A stretch of 64,000 nucleotides of DNA from Halomonas sp. McH1-25. Lineage in GTDB: Bacteria; Pseudomonadota; Gammaproteobacteria; Pseudomonadales; Halomonadaceae. Location of the stretch: positions 186,001 through 250,000 of the forward strand of contig NZ_JAKRFI010000005.1 of the NCBI RefSeq assembly GCF_022348165.1. Reading direction: 5' to 3'. Below, in pieces: positions 53,143 through 62,086 of this stretch (positions are counted from its first letter, which is position 1; the number at the start of each line of letters is the position of its first letter). The notes beneath the pieces are model-generated. The model made no database searches and had not been told where the DNA came from. It was given only the letters and a program-made list of their open reading frames with translations. Both the position numbers and the translations under genes were made by a program.

Positions 53143-54550
53143 TATCGTCCATGAAGCCCTTGAACATCGTCAGGAAGATTATCTTCAGATCGAAGCCCAA
53201 GCTCCAGTGTCGAATGTAAGCATGGTCGAACTCAATGCGCTTTTCCATCTTTTCCAGCGTATCGGTTTCGCCACGCCAACCGTTGATCTGGGCCCAGCCG
53301 GTAATGCCCGGCTTCATCTTGTGTCGCAGCATATAACCACGGATCTGGCCGCGATATTCCTCATTGTGGGCCACCGCGTGCGGGCGTGGTCCAACGATCG
53401 ACATCCGCCCCTGCAGCACATTGATGAATTGCGGCAATTCGTCCAGGGATGTACGGCGCAAGAATGATCCAAACGGGGTAATACGGGTATCGTTACGCGT
53501 TGCCTGAACGATTTTGTCATCGTTTTCCATAACGCACATAGAGCGGAACTTGTAGACCTCGATAGGCCGACCATCGAGTCCATAGCGGTTCTGCTTGAAG
53601 AGAATCGGCCCCGGTGAGGTCATTTTGATGCCTATCGCGATGATTAGCATCGGCAAAGCAATCATCGCGATAATCAGCGAGCCCAATACGATATCCTCGA
53701 TACGTTTCAATGATCCGGAAGGCCCATGTGCCGGCGTATCATAGACACTGACAGTTAGGGTATCGTTTATTGGCTCGATGCGGGAGTAAATCATGTCAGC
53801 AACGAGCAGGTCGGGCACGATGTAAAGTGAGACGGTGGTATCCGCAAGTGCCTCTATCAACTGCCGAATCTCTGCCTGACGATGAAGTCCCCAAGTGATA
53901 TAGATACGATCCAGTTGGTGATTGCGCGCAATATCGATGACCTTTTCGACATCGCTCATCTGCTCGAGACCTTTGGGAGGGTTATCGCTAGGCTGAGCGA
54001 CACGTAGCGCAAACTGGCCGACCACGTTGAAGCCCATCCATGGTGCGTCGTTGAAGGAAGCCACCAGCTTATCCGCCACCTCGCCACATCCCACGATCGC
54101 TACATTGCGGGTGTTGAAGCCCAACTCACGAAGCCGATGAAGCAGGACACGCAACAGGCTTCGATACAACAGTATGCTCCCCCCGACAGCGATACCCCAT
54201 GGTACGAGAAGGTAGTAGGCATGGGCCGTATCCTTGAAAACCAGCAGGGCCAAAGCAAGCACAGCGCCAAAGACGACCACCCACAGCAGACCGACCGCTG
54301 TCAATTCATGCCCAAGAGAGTGAATGCGCCACGAGCCATAGAAATTTCCGGCACTTGCCCCGACCTGATAGAAGAACCACGCAGCAAGTCCATAGACCAG
54401 AAGCCACTCAAGCCCAATTGCATCGGGGAGATGCAGACCAAATACAAAGATACCTCCGAAGATTATAGTCGCGTCCAAGATACGCTGAGCAATGCCTAGA
54501 TGGGATGAGTGACGTTGCAATAAGCCATGGGTAAACTTTTTTTCGCTCAT
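53132..54550 (-). CDS. Undecaprenyl-phosphate sugar-1-phosphate transferase (WcaJ-like), second copy
   Basis: A 472-residue paralogue of the protein at 24406-25842. Same plan: four N-terminal helices, a middle Rossmann-like domain (NVAIVGCGEVADKLV), one membrane helix (LGSLIIAMIALPMLIIAIG) and the PF02397 catalytic end with GPILFKQNRYGLDGRPI and MSIVGPRPHAVAHNE. The last 90 residues are nearly identical to the first copy, while the middle domain differs. It should start the block C repeat unit. The ATG at 54550 lies behind a G-rich run; an upstream ATG at 54574 is possible. Confidence 0.92.
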   Translation of the reverse strand: MSEKKFTHGLLQRHSSHLGIAQRILDATIIFGGIFVFGLHLPDAIGLEWLLVYGLAAWFFYQVGASAGNFYGSWRIHSLGHELTAVGLLWVVVFGAVLALALLVFKDTAHAYYLLVPWGIAVGGSILLYRSLLRVLLHRLRELGFNTRNVAIVGCGEVADKLVASFNDAPWMGFNVVGQFALRVAQPSDNPPKGLEQMSDVEKVIDIARNHQLDRIYITWGLHRQAEIRQLIEALADTTVSLYIVPDLLVADMIYSRIEPINDTLTVSVYDTPAHGPSGSLKRIEDIVLGSLIIAMIALPMLIIAIGIKMTSPGPILFKQNRYGLDGRPIEVYKFRSMCVMENDDKIVQATRNDTRITPFGSFLRRTSLDELPQFINVLQGRMSIVGPRPHAVAHNEEYRGQIRGYMLRHKMKPGITGWAQINGWRGETDTLEKMEKRIEFDHAYIRHWSLGFDLKIIFLTMFKGFMDDNAY

Positions 54551-54729
54551 CCCCCCCACTGTAACCGTTTCCATATATCACCATGAATTCAATTTTGAAT
54601 TTACTGATGGCAATAACCCGAGCTAAAAATTCTTTCCAAAAACCATTAGCATGAGTTACACGACACACTTCATAAACGGCAACGCTTTTAATACAAAGCA
54701 ATACAAACACAGTCATCCTAAATTAACTG

Positions 54730-55902
54730 CTAAAAAATCATACCTTTCCTTCGCTTGACATCATTCAACCCAGCGCTAGACATAGAGCTCAAAAATAGGC
54801 TTATAGCATCTTCAACCGCCTTCTTGAACTCAATTTTAAAGACATCACTAGAAAACTCTTCGGCACGCTTTCGACATGCTTCAGGGGTAAACCCTCCTGA
54901 GTTTTCTTCGAACACGTTCACAGCTTGCTTAATGGATGACTCCGATTGTTCCTCAAAGAACAATCCGGTCTCTCCACTAACTACCGACTCCAGTACACCG
55001 CCTTTGCCGAAAGCAATCACTGGCGTGCCACAAGCCATGGCTTCAACGGGTGTTATTCCGAAATCTTCTTCAGCTGCGAACACGAAGGCCTTGGCATCCT
55101 GCATGTAACGCTTCATCTCAAAAAAAGGCAGATAACCCTTTACTTCGACATTGGCAGCTCCCCGCGCAGCCGCCTGAACTTTGCTAAATTCCGGACCATC
55201 GCCTATCACAACCAATTTCTTGTCAGGCATTCCGCAAAATGCACGAACTACCAAGTCCATACGTTTATAGGGAACCATGCGAGAAGCCACAACATAATAA
55301 TCGTGCTTTTCTTTGGTGCACTGGAATTCATCTACATTAACCGGGGGATAGACGATGACAGCATCCCGACGATAGCATTTATTCACGCGCTTGGCGATGA
55401 AACAAGAATTGGCAATAAAGGTGTCAACGCCCAGGGCCGTTCGGGCATCGAAGTCGCGTAGGCGGTGCAAAACCAACCGAACAAGCCAGCTTTTTGGCCC
55501 TTTAGTAAGCCCAGACTCTTGTAAATATTGATGCTGCAAATCCCAAGCATAGCGTATTGGCGAATGTATATAGCATACATGCACTTGGTTCGGCCCGGTA
55601 ATGATTCCCTTAGCTACCGCATGGGAACTGGAAATTACCAGGTCGTAGCCACTAACATCAAGTTGCTCTATAGCTAGTGGCATGAGTGGAAGATAATTGC
55701 GGTAATGCTCCTTCGCGAAAGGCAACTTTTGAATGAATGAAGTTGTTATTGGTCGCCCTTTCAGAAAATGGCGCTGATCTGCCTGTAAAAAATCTATTAG
55801 AGAGAAAATATCTGCATCCGGGTAAGTTTCAATGATATTTTCAACGACTCTCTCCGCACCCGAATAGACAGTTAACCAGTCAACGACTAACGCAACTTTC
55901 AT
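54730..55902 (-). CDS. Glycosyltransferase family 4 (WbaZ-like)
   Basis: A 390-residue GT-B enzyme: ALVVDWLTVYSGAERVVENI at the N-terminus, ISSSHAVAKGIITGPNQVHV and CYIHSPIRYAWDLQHQYL in the acceptor domain, then YYVVASRMVPYKRMDLVV and the E-x7-E motif in EEDFGITPVEAMACGTPV. These blocks match the WbaZ mannosyltransferase-like group. It is transcribed with the next upstream family 4 gene (gap 11 bases). GGTGGGG precedes the ATG. Codon usage is noticeably more AT-rich than in flanking core genes. Confidence 0.88.
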   Translation of the reverse strand: MKVALVVDWLTVYSGAERVVENIIETYPDADIFSLIDFLQADQRHFLKGRPITTSFIQKLPFAKEHYRNYLPLMPLAIEQLDVSGYDLVISSSHAVAKGIITGPNQVHVCYIHSPIRYAWDLQHQYLQESGLTKGPKSWLVRLVLHRLRDFDARTALGVDTFIANSCFIAKRVNKCYRRDAVIVYPPVNVDEFQCTKEKHDYYVVASRMVPYKRMDLVVRAFCGMPDKKLVVIGDGPEFSKVQAAARGAANVEVKGYLPFFEMKRYMQDAKAFVFAAEEDFGITPVEAMACGTPVIAFGKGGVLESVVSGETGLFFEEQSESSIKQAVNVFEENSGGFTPEACRKRAEEFSSDVFKIEFKKAVEDAISLFLSSMSSAGLNDVKRRKGMIF

Positions 55903-55913
55903 AACCCCACCAT

Positions 55914-56936
55914 TCAGTTGATTTTACGAAACAACTCATCATATCGATTAGCAGAAAAATCCCAAGAATATTTTTTTGCCTTTTCAACCCCGAACGAAGA
56001 AAGCTGGCTGCATAAAGATTCATTACAGATGAGTTCATCGATTGCTTCTGCAATATCATCAGGGCTTTTGGGATTAACTAATAAAGAACCACCTCTTGAA
56101 ATTTCCTCCATCGGACTGTCTAGTGATGTGATCACAGGCACCCCCGAAGCCATGGCTTCAAGAACGGGCAAACCAAAGCCCTCATAGATTGACGGATAAA
56201 CGAACATCAAGCAGTTTCTATACAGACAAACCAAATCATTTTCATCTACATAACCAGTAAATATCGCATCGGCCAAGCCAGGCCCCATAAGCGAATCATT
56301 GAAAGCCCTACCTCTCCCCCCCGTAAAAACAAGCTTAATACCTGTATGCTTCTTGTGAATTTTTTCCCATGCCTCAACAAGCCTTTCCTGATTCTTTCTA
56401 CCATCGAAGCTTCCAACGCAAAGGATATAGTATTCAGGCAGTGAAAACTTTTCTTTTACTTCAGAAAAGCTACTTTGAGGCTGATTAAAAAAAACGTCAG
56501 ATACACCATTAGGTATGACCTCTACTTTCCCATCATCTACGCCCAGAACTTGGCATATGCGTCTTTTTGAAAAATCCGAAACAGTAGTTATAAAGCTGGC
56601 TTTTTTAGACAGACGGGTCAAAACATAATCGTAATACAGATAAAAGCTCCTACTGAACCATTCTGGATGGTCTAAAACAGCAACATCATGTATACATACG
56701 ACTTGTTTGGCATGGGTTATTGGTCCTACATTGCAAGGTGAAAACAGCATGTCAGAAACTTGTAATTTAGTAGGAAGAACTAGCTGCTCCCACATGATAC
56801 TATACATGCCTCCAATATTTTTTTTGGATGGAACAATGGTAGATTTTTGGCAGGCAAGTCTACTCACTATCTCATTTGCAACTCGCTGTACACCTGTAAC
56901 TTCCTGCTTTAAATATTTTCCATTGACCTGAATCAT
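55914..56936 (-). CDS. Glycosyltransferase family 4
   Basis: A 340-residue GT-B enzyme. The N-terminus QVNGKYLKQEVTGVQRVANE is the form seen in the RfaB/mannosyltransferase group of EPS clusters; VCIHDVAVLDHPEWFSR and VSDFSKRRICQVL follow, then YILCVGSFDGRKNQERLVEA and the E-x7-E motif in YEGFGLPVLEAMASGVPV. Ribosome site GAAGGGAT. It lies 40 bases after the Wzy-like gene. Donor unknown. Confidence 0.88.
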   Translation of the reverse strand: MIQVNGKYLKQEVTGVQRVANEIVSRLACQKSTIVPSKKNIGGMYSIMWEQLVLPTKLQVSDMLFSPCNVGPITHAKQVVCIHDVAVLDHPEWFSRSFYLYYDYVLTRLSKKASFITTVSDFSKRRICQVLGVDDGKVEVIPNGVSDVFFNQPQSSFSEVKEKFSLPEYYILCVGSFDGRKNQERLVEAWEKIHKKHTGIKLVFTGGRGRAFNDSLMGPGLADAIFTGYVDENDLVCLYRNCLMFVYPSIYEGFGLPVLEAMASGVPVITSLDSPMEEISRGGSLLVNPKSPDDIAEAIDELICNESLCSQLSSFGVEKAKKYSWDFSANRYDELFRKIN

Positions 56937-56976
56937 ATCCCTTCCTCATTTCCAAAACGACAAGCCTGCCTCTCGG

Positions 56977-58227
56977 TTACGACCGACTTTCGCTAACCAT
57001 CTTTTCGTATCGACTTCCATGTAGAGCATTTTTAGAAAATGCGGCACCCAGTAGAAACCATAGTGATAGATAAGAAAACTCAGGAACTGAAATCGTTGAT
57101 GTTATCAAAGATATGAATATCGCATCTCCGACACTATACATTTTTTTATTATAGCTTTCCCGGATCGAAAAAATCAGAAAAAGATACCATAAAGCCGTGC
57201 CAATCAGACCGATATTAAGAAGAAGCGTAGTTAACATATCAGTGCTTCTAAAGGTACCGAACCCCACCCCAAAGAGAATATATTTGGAACTAAATATAAA
57301 ATCGAGACCTTCAATGGCCCAGCTCAGCCTTTGCTGGCCACTTACGTTTTGCATGGTTATTTTTTTTACCAACGGGTCAATAAAATAATTATTAAAATAA
57401 TCAAAAAACAAAACAAAAACAAAAACCAATAAAAAATCGAAAAATAGCAGCGTAAAAAACCTTTTATCGAACGCACTTTTCTTTAAAGTTTGAAATGTCA
57501 GCCTTACACTGATAATGAAAAAATAAGCAAAAATACCGATAAAAAAAGTAGATGTGTATGTCATTAACAGGCTCAGCGCAATGAGACCTGCCAAAAAAAA
57601 TCTTCGACAGCCTAACGCCAAAATAAAACCTGGTAATACAGCATATGCATACATGGACGGCTCTCCCGTTAGGCTTTTGAGCCGCAGCATCCCAAAACTA
57701 TACTGAACGAGCGATCCTGAGCCTTCTCCGCTATCAAATTGCCTATTGATGAGGAAGGCAAATGTGTTTCCCGTAGCTGAATTATAAACAACCTCCAAAA
57801 TACCTATAGACGCAATAAGCGCCTGTCCCACAAAGAAGTAGTTAATAGCAGATGGAGACCAATACCTCCGTGTCAACAGGAAAAGGGTCAACCCGGGAAT
57901 TAAATATAAAAACTGAGTAAAATGTGATTTCTTAAACGCCTCAATCAACCCTGTATTGTCCACCATCGGCACTAATGGGGAAGATGAACTGTCAGCAATC
58001 AATATCGTCAACTGGCTTGCCAAATATAAAAATAAATATATGTATATGAATATTAGGAGCAGATATTTTTCAGAATTTAGCCCAAAAGAAAAAATCAACG
58101 CGACAAACAGAACCAGGAGAATAGTATTGGAAATTGTCAAACCTTGTATAGGCAAAGCTAATATAGCTGTCACCTGTGCAAAAACCAGAGCCAAAAAATA
58201 TAAATACACGAATAGCTTTTTATCCAT
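56977..58227 (-). CDS. Wzy-like polysaccharide polymerase, second copy
   Basis: A 416-residue protein with ten to twelve hydrophobic helices (FVYLYFLALVFAQVTAILAL, LLLIFIYIYLFLYLASQLTI) and a periplasmic loop around residues 170-190 (LKSLTGEPSMYAYAVLPG), consistent with O-antigen ligase/polymerase-type Wzy proteins. No sequence similarity to the first Wzy-like protein is apparent by eye, so it likely recognises a different repeat unit. The ribosome site is weak. DNA is strongly AT-rich, suggesting recent acquisition. Confidence 0.75.
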   Translation of the reverse strand: MDKKLFVYLYFLALVFAQVTAILALPIQGLTISNTILLVLFVALIFSFGLNSEKYLLLIFIYIYLFLYLASQLTILIADSSSSPLVPMVDNTGLIEAFKKSHFTQFLYLIPGLTLFLLTRRYWSPSAINYFFVGQALIASIGILEVVYNSATGNTFAFLINRQFDSGEGSGSLVQYSFGMLRLKSLTGEPSMYAYAVLPGFILALGCRRFFLAGLIALSLLMTYTSTFFIGIFAYFFIISVRLTFQTLKKSAFDKRFFTLLFFDFLLVFVFVLFFDYFNNYFIDPLVKKITMQNVSGQQRLSWAIEGLDFIFSSKYILFGVGFGTFRSTDMLTTLLLNIGLIGTALWYLFLIFSIRESYNKKMYSVGDAIFISLITSTISVPEFSYLSLWFLLGAAFSKNALHGSRYEKMVSESRS

Positions 58228-58252
58228 TGGTAAGCACTACTATTTATTTTCG

Positions 58253-59401
58253 TCAAGTCTTAAGATTGGTTTTGTAAGCTTTATTCAAGTACTCTTCACA
58301 TACTTCCTCATCAAAAACGGAAGTTTCACTGCATTTTGATATTTTGTTCAAAGAAAACCCTTTCTGAGCCATACTGTCAAATTCCTCAATGTCAAAAACA
58401 TTATCAAGCATAGCGAACAACTCAGCCGCACCGCCAACTTTTGTAGTAAAAACCAGTCTGCCAGATAGTGCACTTTCCACTATTGTCCTACCGAACGGCT
58501 CACGCCATTTTATAGGTAAATAAACCACCGACACCTGAGACAAGAATTCTTCTACTGATACGAACCCAATCTTTATTATTCCCAGCCTATCGGCGCGCGC
58601 TTCAAGTTGCACTCCTTCAGTATCTTTTTCGAAACGGCCCGCAGCTATGAAAACCATTTCTCTTCCTGCATAACGCTCAGCCAAATCACAGAAATCATTA
58701 AACCCTTTCTCATGAGTCAGCCTGCCAATAAATCCAACGGCCACTGGTTTTACCTGCACCTGCTTTACAACTAATCTTCTGACCTGATTGTATATATTAA
58801 TAGAGCATGCTTCTGGGAAAAACCCATTATCCTTATGCAACTTTGACACATATTCACTAATACCAACAGCAACGTCCACTTTTCTGCTCGCAATTTTTTT
58901 AGTGAACGACCAGAACTTAACAGCCACATCATTTAACCGCATGTTTTTTCGTTTCTTGAACAATGTGGCATTAGGGTGAAAAAGATAGTAATCTCTCATT
59001 GTATGCACAAGATGCAAGTTATAAACTTTCACCTTATGCCAGACAGCTACAGAGAACCCTGCTAGATTATTTGTATGGACCACATCAGGATTATAGAGAA
59101 CTATTTCCCTTTCCAGCTGCTTGCTCATCATTGGGTTATATATATCAATAAAATGCCATAGCACTTTTTCCCAAACTGCCGGTTCTTTATCGCCAAAAGG
59201 CCAATAAATATTTCTTAGCGGCAAATATATGACAACCACGCCATTCACAATTTGTTCTTTTCTATCCCCCTCATCTGTTAAACAAATCACCCTTACTTCG
59301 ACATTCATGCCAACCAAGCTTTCAGCCAAAAGTTGTACAGAAACCTCGGCTCCCCCCACCCTATGTGGGTAATACAAAGTATTAACAATAAGCACTTTCA
59401 T
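58253..59401 (-). CDS. Glycosyltransferase family 4
   Basis: A 382-residue GT-B enzyme: KVLIVNTLYYPHRVGGAEVS, the long acceptor domain with VVHTNNLAGFSVAVWHKVK and HLVHTMRDYYLFHPNATLF, then VGFIGRLTHEKGFNDFCDLA and the donor-site element WREPFGRTIVESALSGRLVF. Its position after the block C family 2 enzyme and before the polymerase suggests it adds a mid-chain sugar. Only a weak TAAG ribosome site is present. Strongly AT-rich. Confidence 0.87.
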   Translation of the reverse strand: MKVLIVNTLYYPHRVGGAEVSVQLLAESLVGMNVEVRVICLTDEGDRKEQIVNGVVVIYLPLRNIYWPFGDKEPAVWEKVLWHFIDIYNPMMSKQLEREIVLYNPDVVHTNNLAGFSVAVWHKVKVYNLHLVHTMRDYYLFHPNATLFKKRKNMRLNDVAVKFWSFTKKIASRKVDVAVGISEYVSKLHKDNGFFPEACSINIYNQVRRLVVKQVQVKPVAVGFIGRLTHEKGFNDFCDLAERYAGREMVFIAAGRFEKDTEGVQLEARADRLGIIKIGFVSVEEFLSQVSVVYLPIKWREPFGRTIVESALSGRLVFTTKVGGAAELFAMLDNVFDIEEFDSMAQKGFSLNKISKCSETSVFDEEVCEEYLNKAYKTNLKT

Positions 59402-59545
59402 TAACTTAGCAACCTATAACCAATTAAATAGGCACATGGTTTCGGTCTCACTCGAAACTCGGCAAGCCAAGACCTCTTTCAGGCAAGCTGAAACAGTTTC
59501 CTTGCATCTTTGAAATACGGCTTGTGAGGCCGAACACCACCTAAG

Positions 59546-60409
59546 CTATACACGAGGCGCCTTTCTTAATTTCGATTTAATAAGAAAGATAAATAACAAA
59601 CCATTAGCTTTAAGGTAGTAAGCCACCAAAAAGGCTATTAGCTTTTCTTTTAAGGTAAGCATTTTATTTTCATTCAAAACACGTGCAGCACGTAATGGGG
59701 GAAGTAATGATCGAATCACGAAATCCATCCCTATCGACTCTCTAATTCCTAGCAAGCCACCCGCTACCCGTTCGGATTTTTTTTTAATTTCAAGCAAGCT
59801 GGATCGTGCAGGATGCTTAACTACGCAGTCACTACAATATCCTATAGAATAACCCCGTTGCGTTGCTCGCTTGTTCCATTCAACATCTCCGCCAGACATC
59901 AAATCATCATTAAAAAAACCGACGTCATCAAATATTCTTCTATAAGCAATTAAGTTCGCCGTTACTGAAAAGCCTTCGCTGGCATTTTTCCTTTGATTGA
60001 ATGCAAATGCTTTTTCGTAGACTTCCGCTACGCTCTTTCGTTTACTTCCGTAAAAAAGCTCGACATGCCCAGCGATCCTATCCACACTAAAGCGCCTTAA
60101 AGCCATGACCGAGTTTTTTATCCACTCCTTGTCAGGGATACAATCCGAGTCAGTAAAAGCAAGGACTTTTCCCTTCGCAATTTTAATCCCTGCATTTCTC
60201 GCTGCATAGGAACCAGGTGCAGGTTCCTCTATAAACTTAGCGTAATCTCTAATAGGCTCGGGAGGTGTCGTGTCTGCGTCATTGTTTACTACGATGATTT
60301 CATATTCATCTTTCGGAAAATCTTGAACACTCAACGCATTAAGGCATACCGCTAGCTTATCCCAGTCTCGGAAGGTGGGAATTATCACTGAAACAATGAC
60401 GTTTTCCAT
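59546..60409 (-). CDS. Glycosyltransferase family 2, paralogue of 48218-49078
   Basis: A 287-residue GT-A enzyme with the same blocks as the plus-strand gene at 48218: VSVIIPTFRDWDKLAVCLNA, EIIVVNNDADT, SYAARNAGIKIAKGKVLAFT, TDSDCIPD, VDRIAGHVE, VTANLIAYRR, LMSGGDVEWNKRATQRG and a hydrophobic C-terminus. The ATG at 60409 is preferred over 60421. It is the second gene of block C. The pair suggests that both polymers share a similar linkage, or an old duplication. Confidence 0.86.
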   Translation of the reverse strand: MENVIVSVIIPTFRDWDKLAVCLNALSVQDFPKDEYEIIVVNNDADTTPPEPIRDYAKFIEEPAPGSYAARNAGIKIAKGKVLAFTDSDCIPDKEWIKNSVMALRRFSVDRIAGHVELFYGSKRKSVAEVYEKAFAFNQRKNASEGFSVTANLIAYRRIFDDVGFFNDDLMSGGDVEWNKRATQRGYSIGYCSDCVVKHPARSSLLEIKKKSERVAGGLLGIRESIGMDFVIRSLLPPLRAARVLNENKMLTLKEKLIAFLVAYYLKANGLLFIFLIKSKLRKAPRV

Positions 60410-60663
60410 GACTACACCCATATGATATATGTCTTTTGCGATAAATCATCCCAAACGACATGGCGCTGAATTAAATAGCAAGCACTCTCAAACTGGTTAG
60501 AATAACGACGCCAAGGCAATTTGCGTAAACGAACTTACCCAGTCATTCATTTATATTGGAAGCGGGCCACCATAAGAGTAGTGCCTACCTGCTGCCAATG
60601 ATGACCGCATCGATGCTTGAAGACGACATTTGCAAACAGTGTCTATCTTACCGATGTGTAAGG

Positions 60664-61107
60664 TTACAGCTTGCTGGCCCAGCTATCGGCTGCACGCACC
60701 AGTTGACTGTGCACATGCTGAAATGCTTCTGGACTCTTGCGATAAGGATCGGGAATATCTTCGCCTTTACTCCCCGTACCCAGCCAACGTCCAAACAGCA
60801 TGGTCTTGCCGGTAGCGGAAGGCACCAGTTTGGCCACAGCTTGGCGCTGGCCTTCACTCATGACCAGGATGAGATCGGCACGCAGAATCATATCTTCCGT
60901 AATCTGTCGTGCCTTGTGATGTGCAACGCTCAGACCTTCGCCTTCGGCCAAAGCCTGAGCGGAGGGATCGACTCCCCGGTCCACCAGAGCGCCAAGCCCA
61001 GCCGACTCGATGGCCATATTTGGCAGCCGGGCCTTTAGCAAGGCTTCACCGATAGGGCTGCGGCAGATGTTACCCGTACACACGATAAGGACACTGGAAA
61101 ATTTCAT
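60664..61107 (-). CDS. wzb: Low-molecular-weight protein tyrosine phosphatase (Wzb)
   Basis: A 147-residue phosphatase. The catalytic P-loop is VCTGNICRSP (C10 nucleophile, R16) and the general-acid loop is IPDPYRKSPEAF. Wzb-type enzymes remove phosphate from the C-terminal tyrosine cluster of Wzc, a cycle needed for polymer export. It is the first gene of block C, about 510 bases downstream of the second ops element; here it is separated by 22 kb from wza-wzc, whereas the three are normally adjacent. The ribosome site is weak. Confidence 0.93.
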   Translation of the reverse strand: MKFSSVLIVCTGNICRSPIGEALLKARLPNMAIESAGLGALVDRGVDPSAQALAEGEGLSVAHHKARQITEDMILRADLILVMSEGQRQAVAKLVPSATGKTMLFGRWLGTGSKGEDIPDPYRKSPEAFQHVHSQLVRAADSWASKL

Positions 61108-61301
61108 TAGTCGTAATTGCTAACTGTTCACGTTAAAGAACTTACCCAACGAAGGCACCTCTTGAGAGAATACACGATCCCGGCATAAAACGGGGCGTTG
61201 CGTGAATGGATCATCTCGGAGGGCGGCAGCAGGAACTAAGCGCCCAGCCCGCAGGTAACGGCACTTCTAACATCGGGTTGCTCGGCCTAGCCTCTCTACA
61301 C

Positions 61302-61415
61302 AATCACATCCACATCGTCTCGCGGCCCCTATGCGTTACCTTTCGGATCTTCGCATCTGAGGGAAAGCCATGAACGGACTCTATGGCCATCTACCGAGCA
61401 AATCACATCCACATC
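61302..61415. repeat. Direct repeat pair of 15 bases
   Basis: AATCACATCCACATC occurs exactly at 61302-61316 and 61401-61415, 99 bases apart, in the leader of block C. It might mark a small duplication or a repeated binding site. Confidence 0.4.
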
Positions 61416-61617
61416 CTAAGCAATAACAAAAAATGAAAAACATAACCAAATAAATATCATTTTGCAGTGCATCTAAAAAACAAAATTATCAATATCTTAA
61501 AACTCAGTCGCTAAATATACATTATTTATATCCTCCCCCTTCACCCTGATTCAGGTTCGTGGACGAGATACATAGATGGTTAGTGTCACTTGCCTAGGAG
61601 GGGGCACAGGCTCTTGG

Positions 61618-61640
61618 CACGCTACCGCCCCTGAGTTGCA
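61618..61640 (-). promoter_or_regulatory. ops/JUMPstart element in the block C leader
   Basis: Minus-strand 61629-61618 reads GGCGGTAGCGTG, identical to the copy upstream of wza and to the E. coli ops site for RfaH. TGCAAC lies 11 bases before GGCGGTAG, as in the first copy. It is about 510 bases before wzb and should allow antiterminated transcription through block C. Confidence 0.85.
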
Positions 61641-61987
61641 TCCGGCCTCTCCCATTAGCCACTAAGTAACTGAATATCCCTGGTTTTTAAAATTTCCAGC
61701 TACCAGCCAGAACTGCCCTTAATTTTCACCCGTACTAATTAAGCCTTTATTCATCAATCATCACCAAAAACTCCGCAGATCCGCATTCTTGTTATAAACC
61801 CTTTTGAATTCACAACAACTATTAGCACAACATGGAGCAGCTCACAGATTTTTTTGTAAAATATTTCAGTGACGCACTGCAACAACAGTACCTGCGCAAA
61901 ACAAGCTGACACAACGCCAGCATAGTCATTTATTGCGTTGAATTGCCTTAAACGAAAACACAAGATAACGCTTCACGAAATCAGACC

Positions 61988-62086
61988 CCATGAGAGCCTG
62001 TAGCATGCCTGAATGCAAAGATTAACTTGCCAAGCTCGCTCGCCGAGCGCTTCGATACTAGCGTATCTCACGCTTTCCTCTCATGG
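61988..62086. repeat. Structured element bounded by a 9-bp inverted repeat
   Basis: CCATGAGAG (61988-61996) and CTCTCATGG (62078-62086) bound a 99-bp segment that is GC-richer than its surroundings and contains nested short hairpins (CGCTCG/CGAGCG and GATAC/GTATC). It could be a small palindromic mobile repeat or a structured RNA gene; neither is proven. Confidence 0.35.

Noticed and set aside
61754-61963. Possible 69-residue gene in the block C leader
   Set aside because: No ribosome site, no family resemblance, AT-rich random-looking content.
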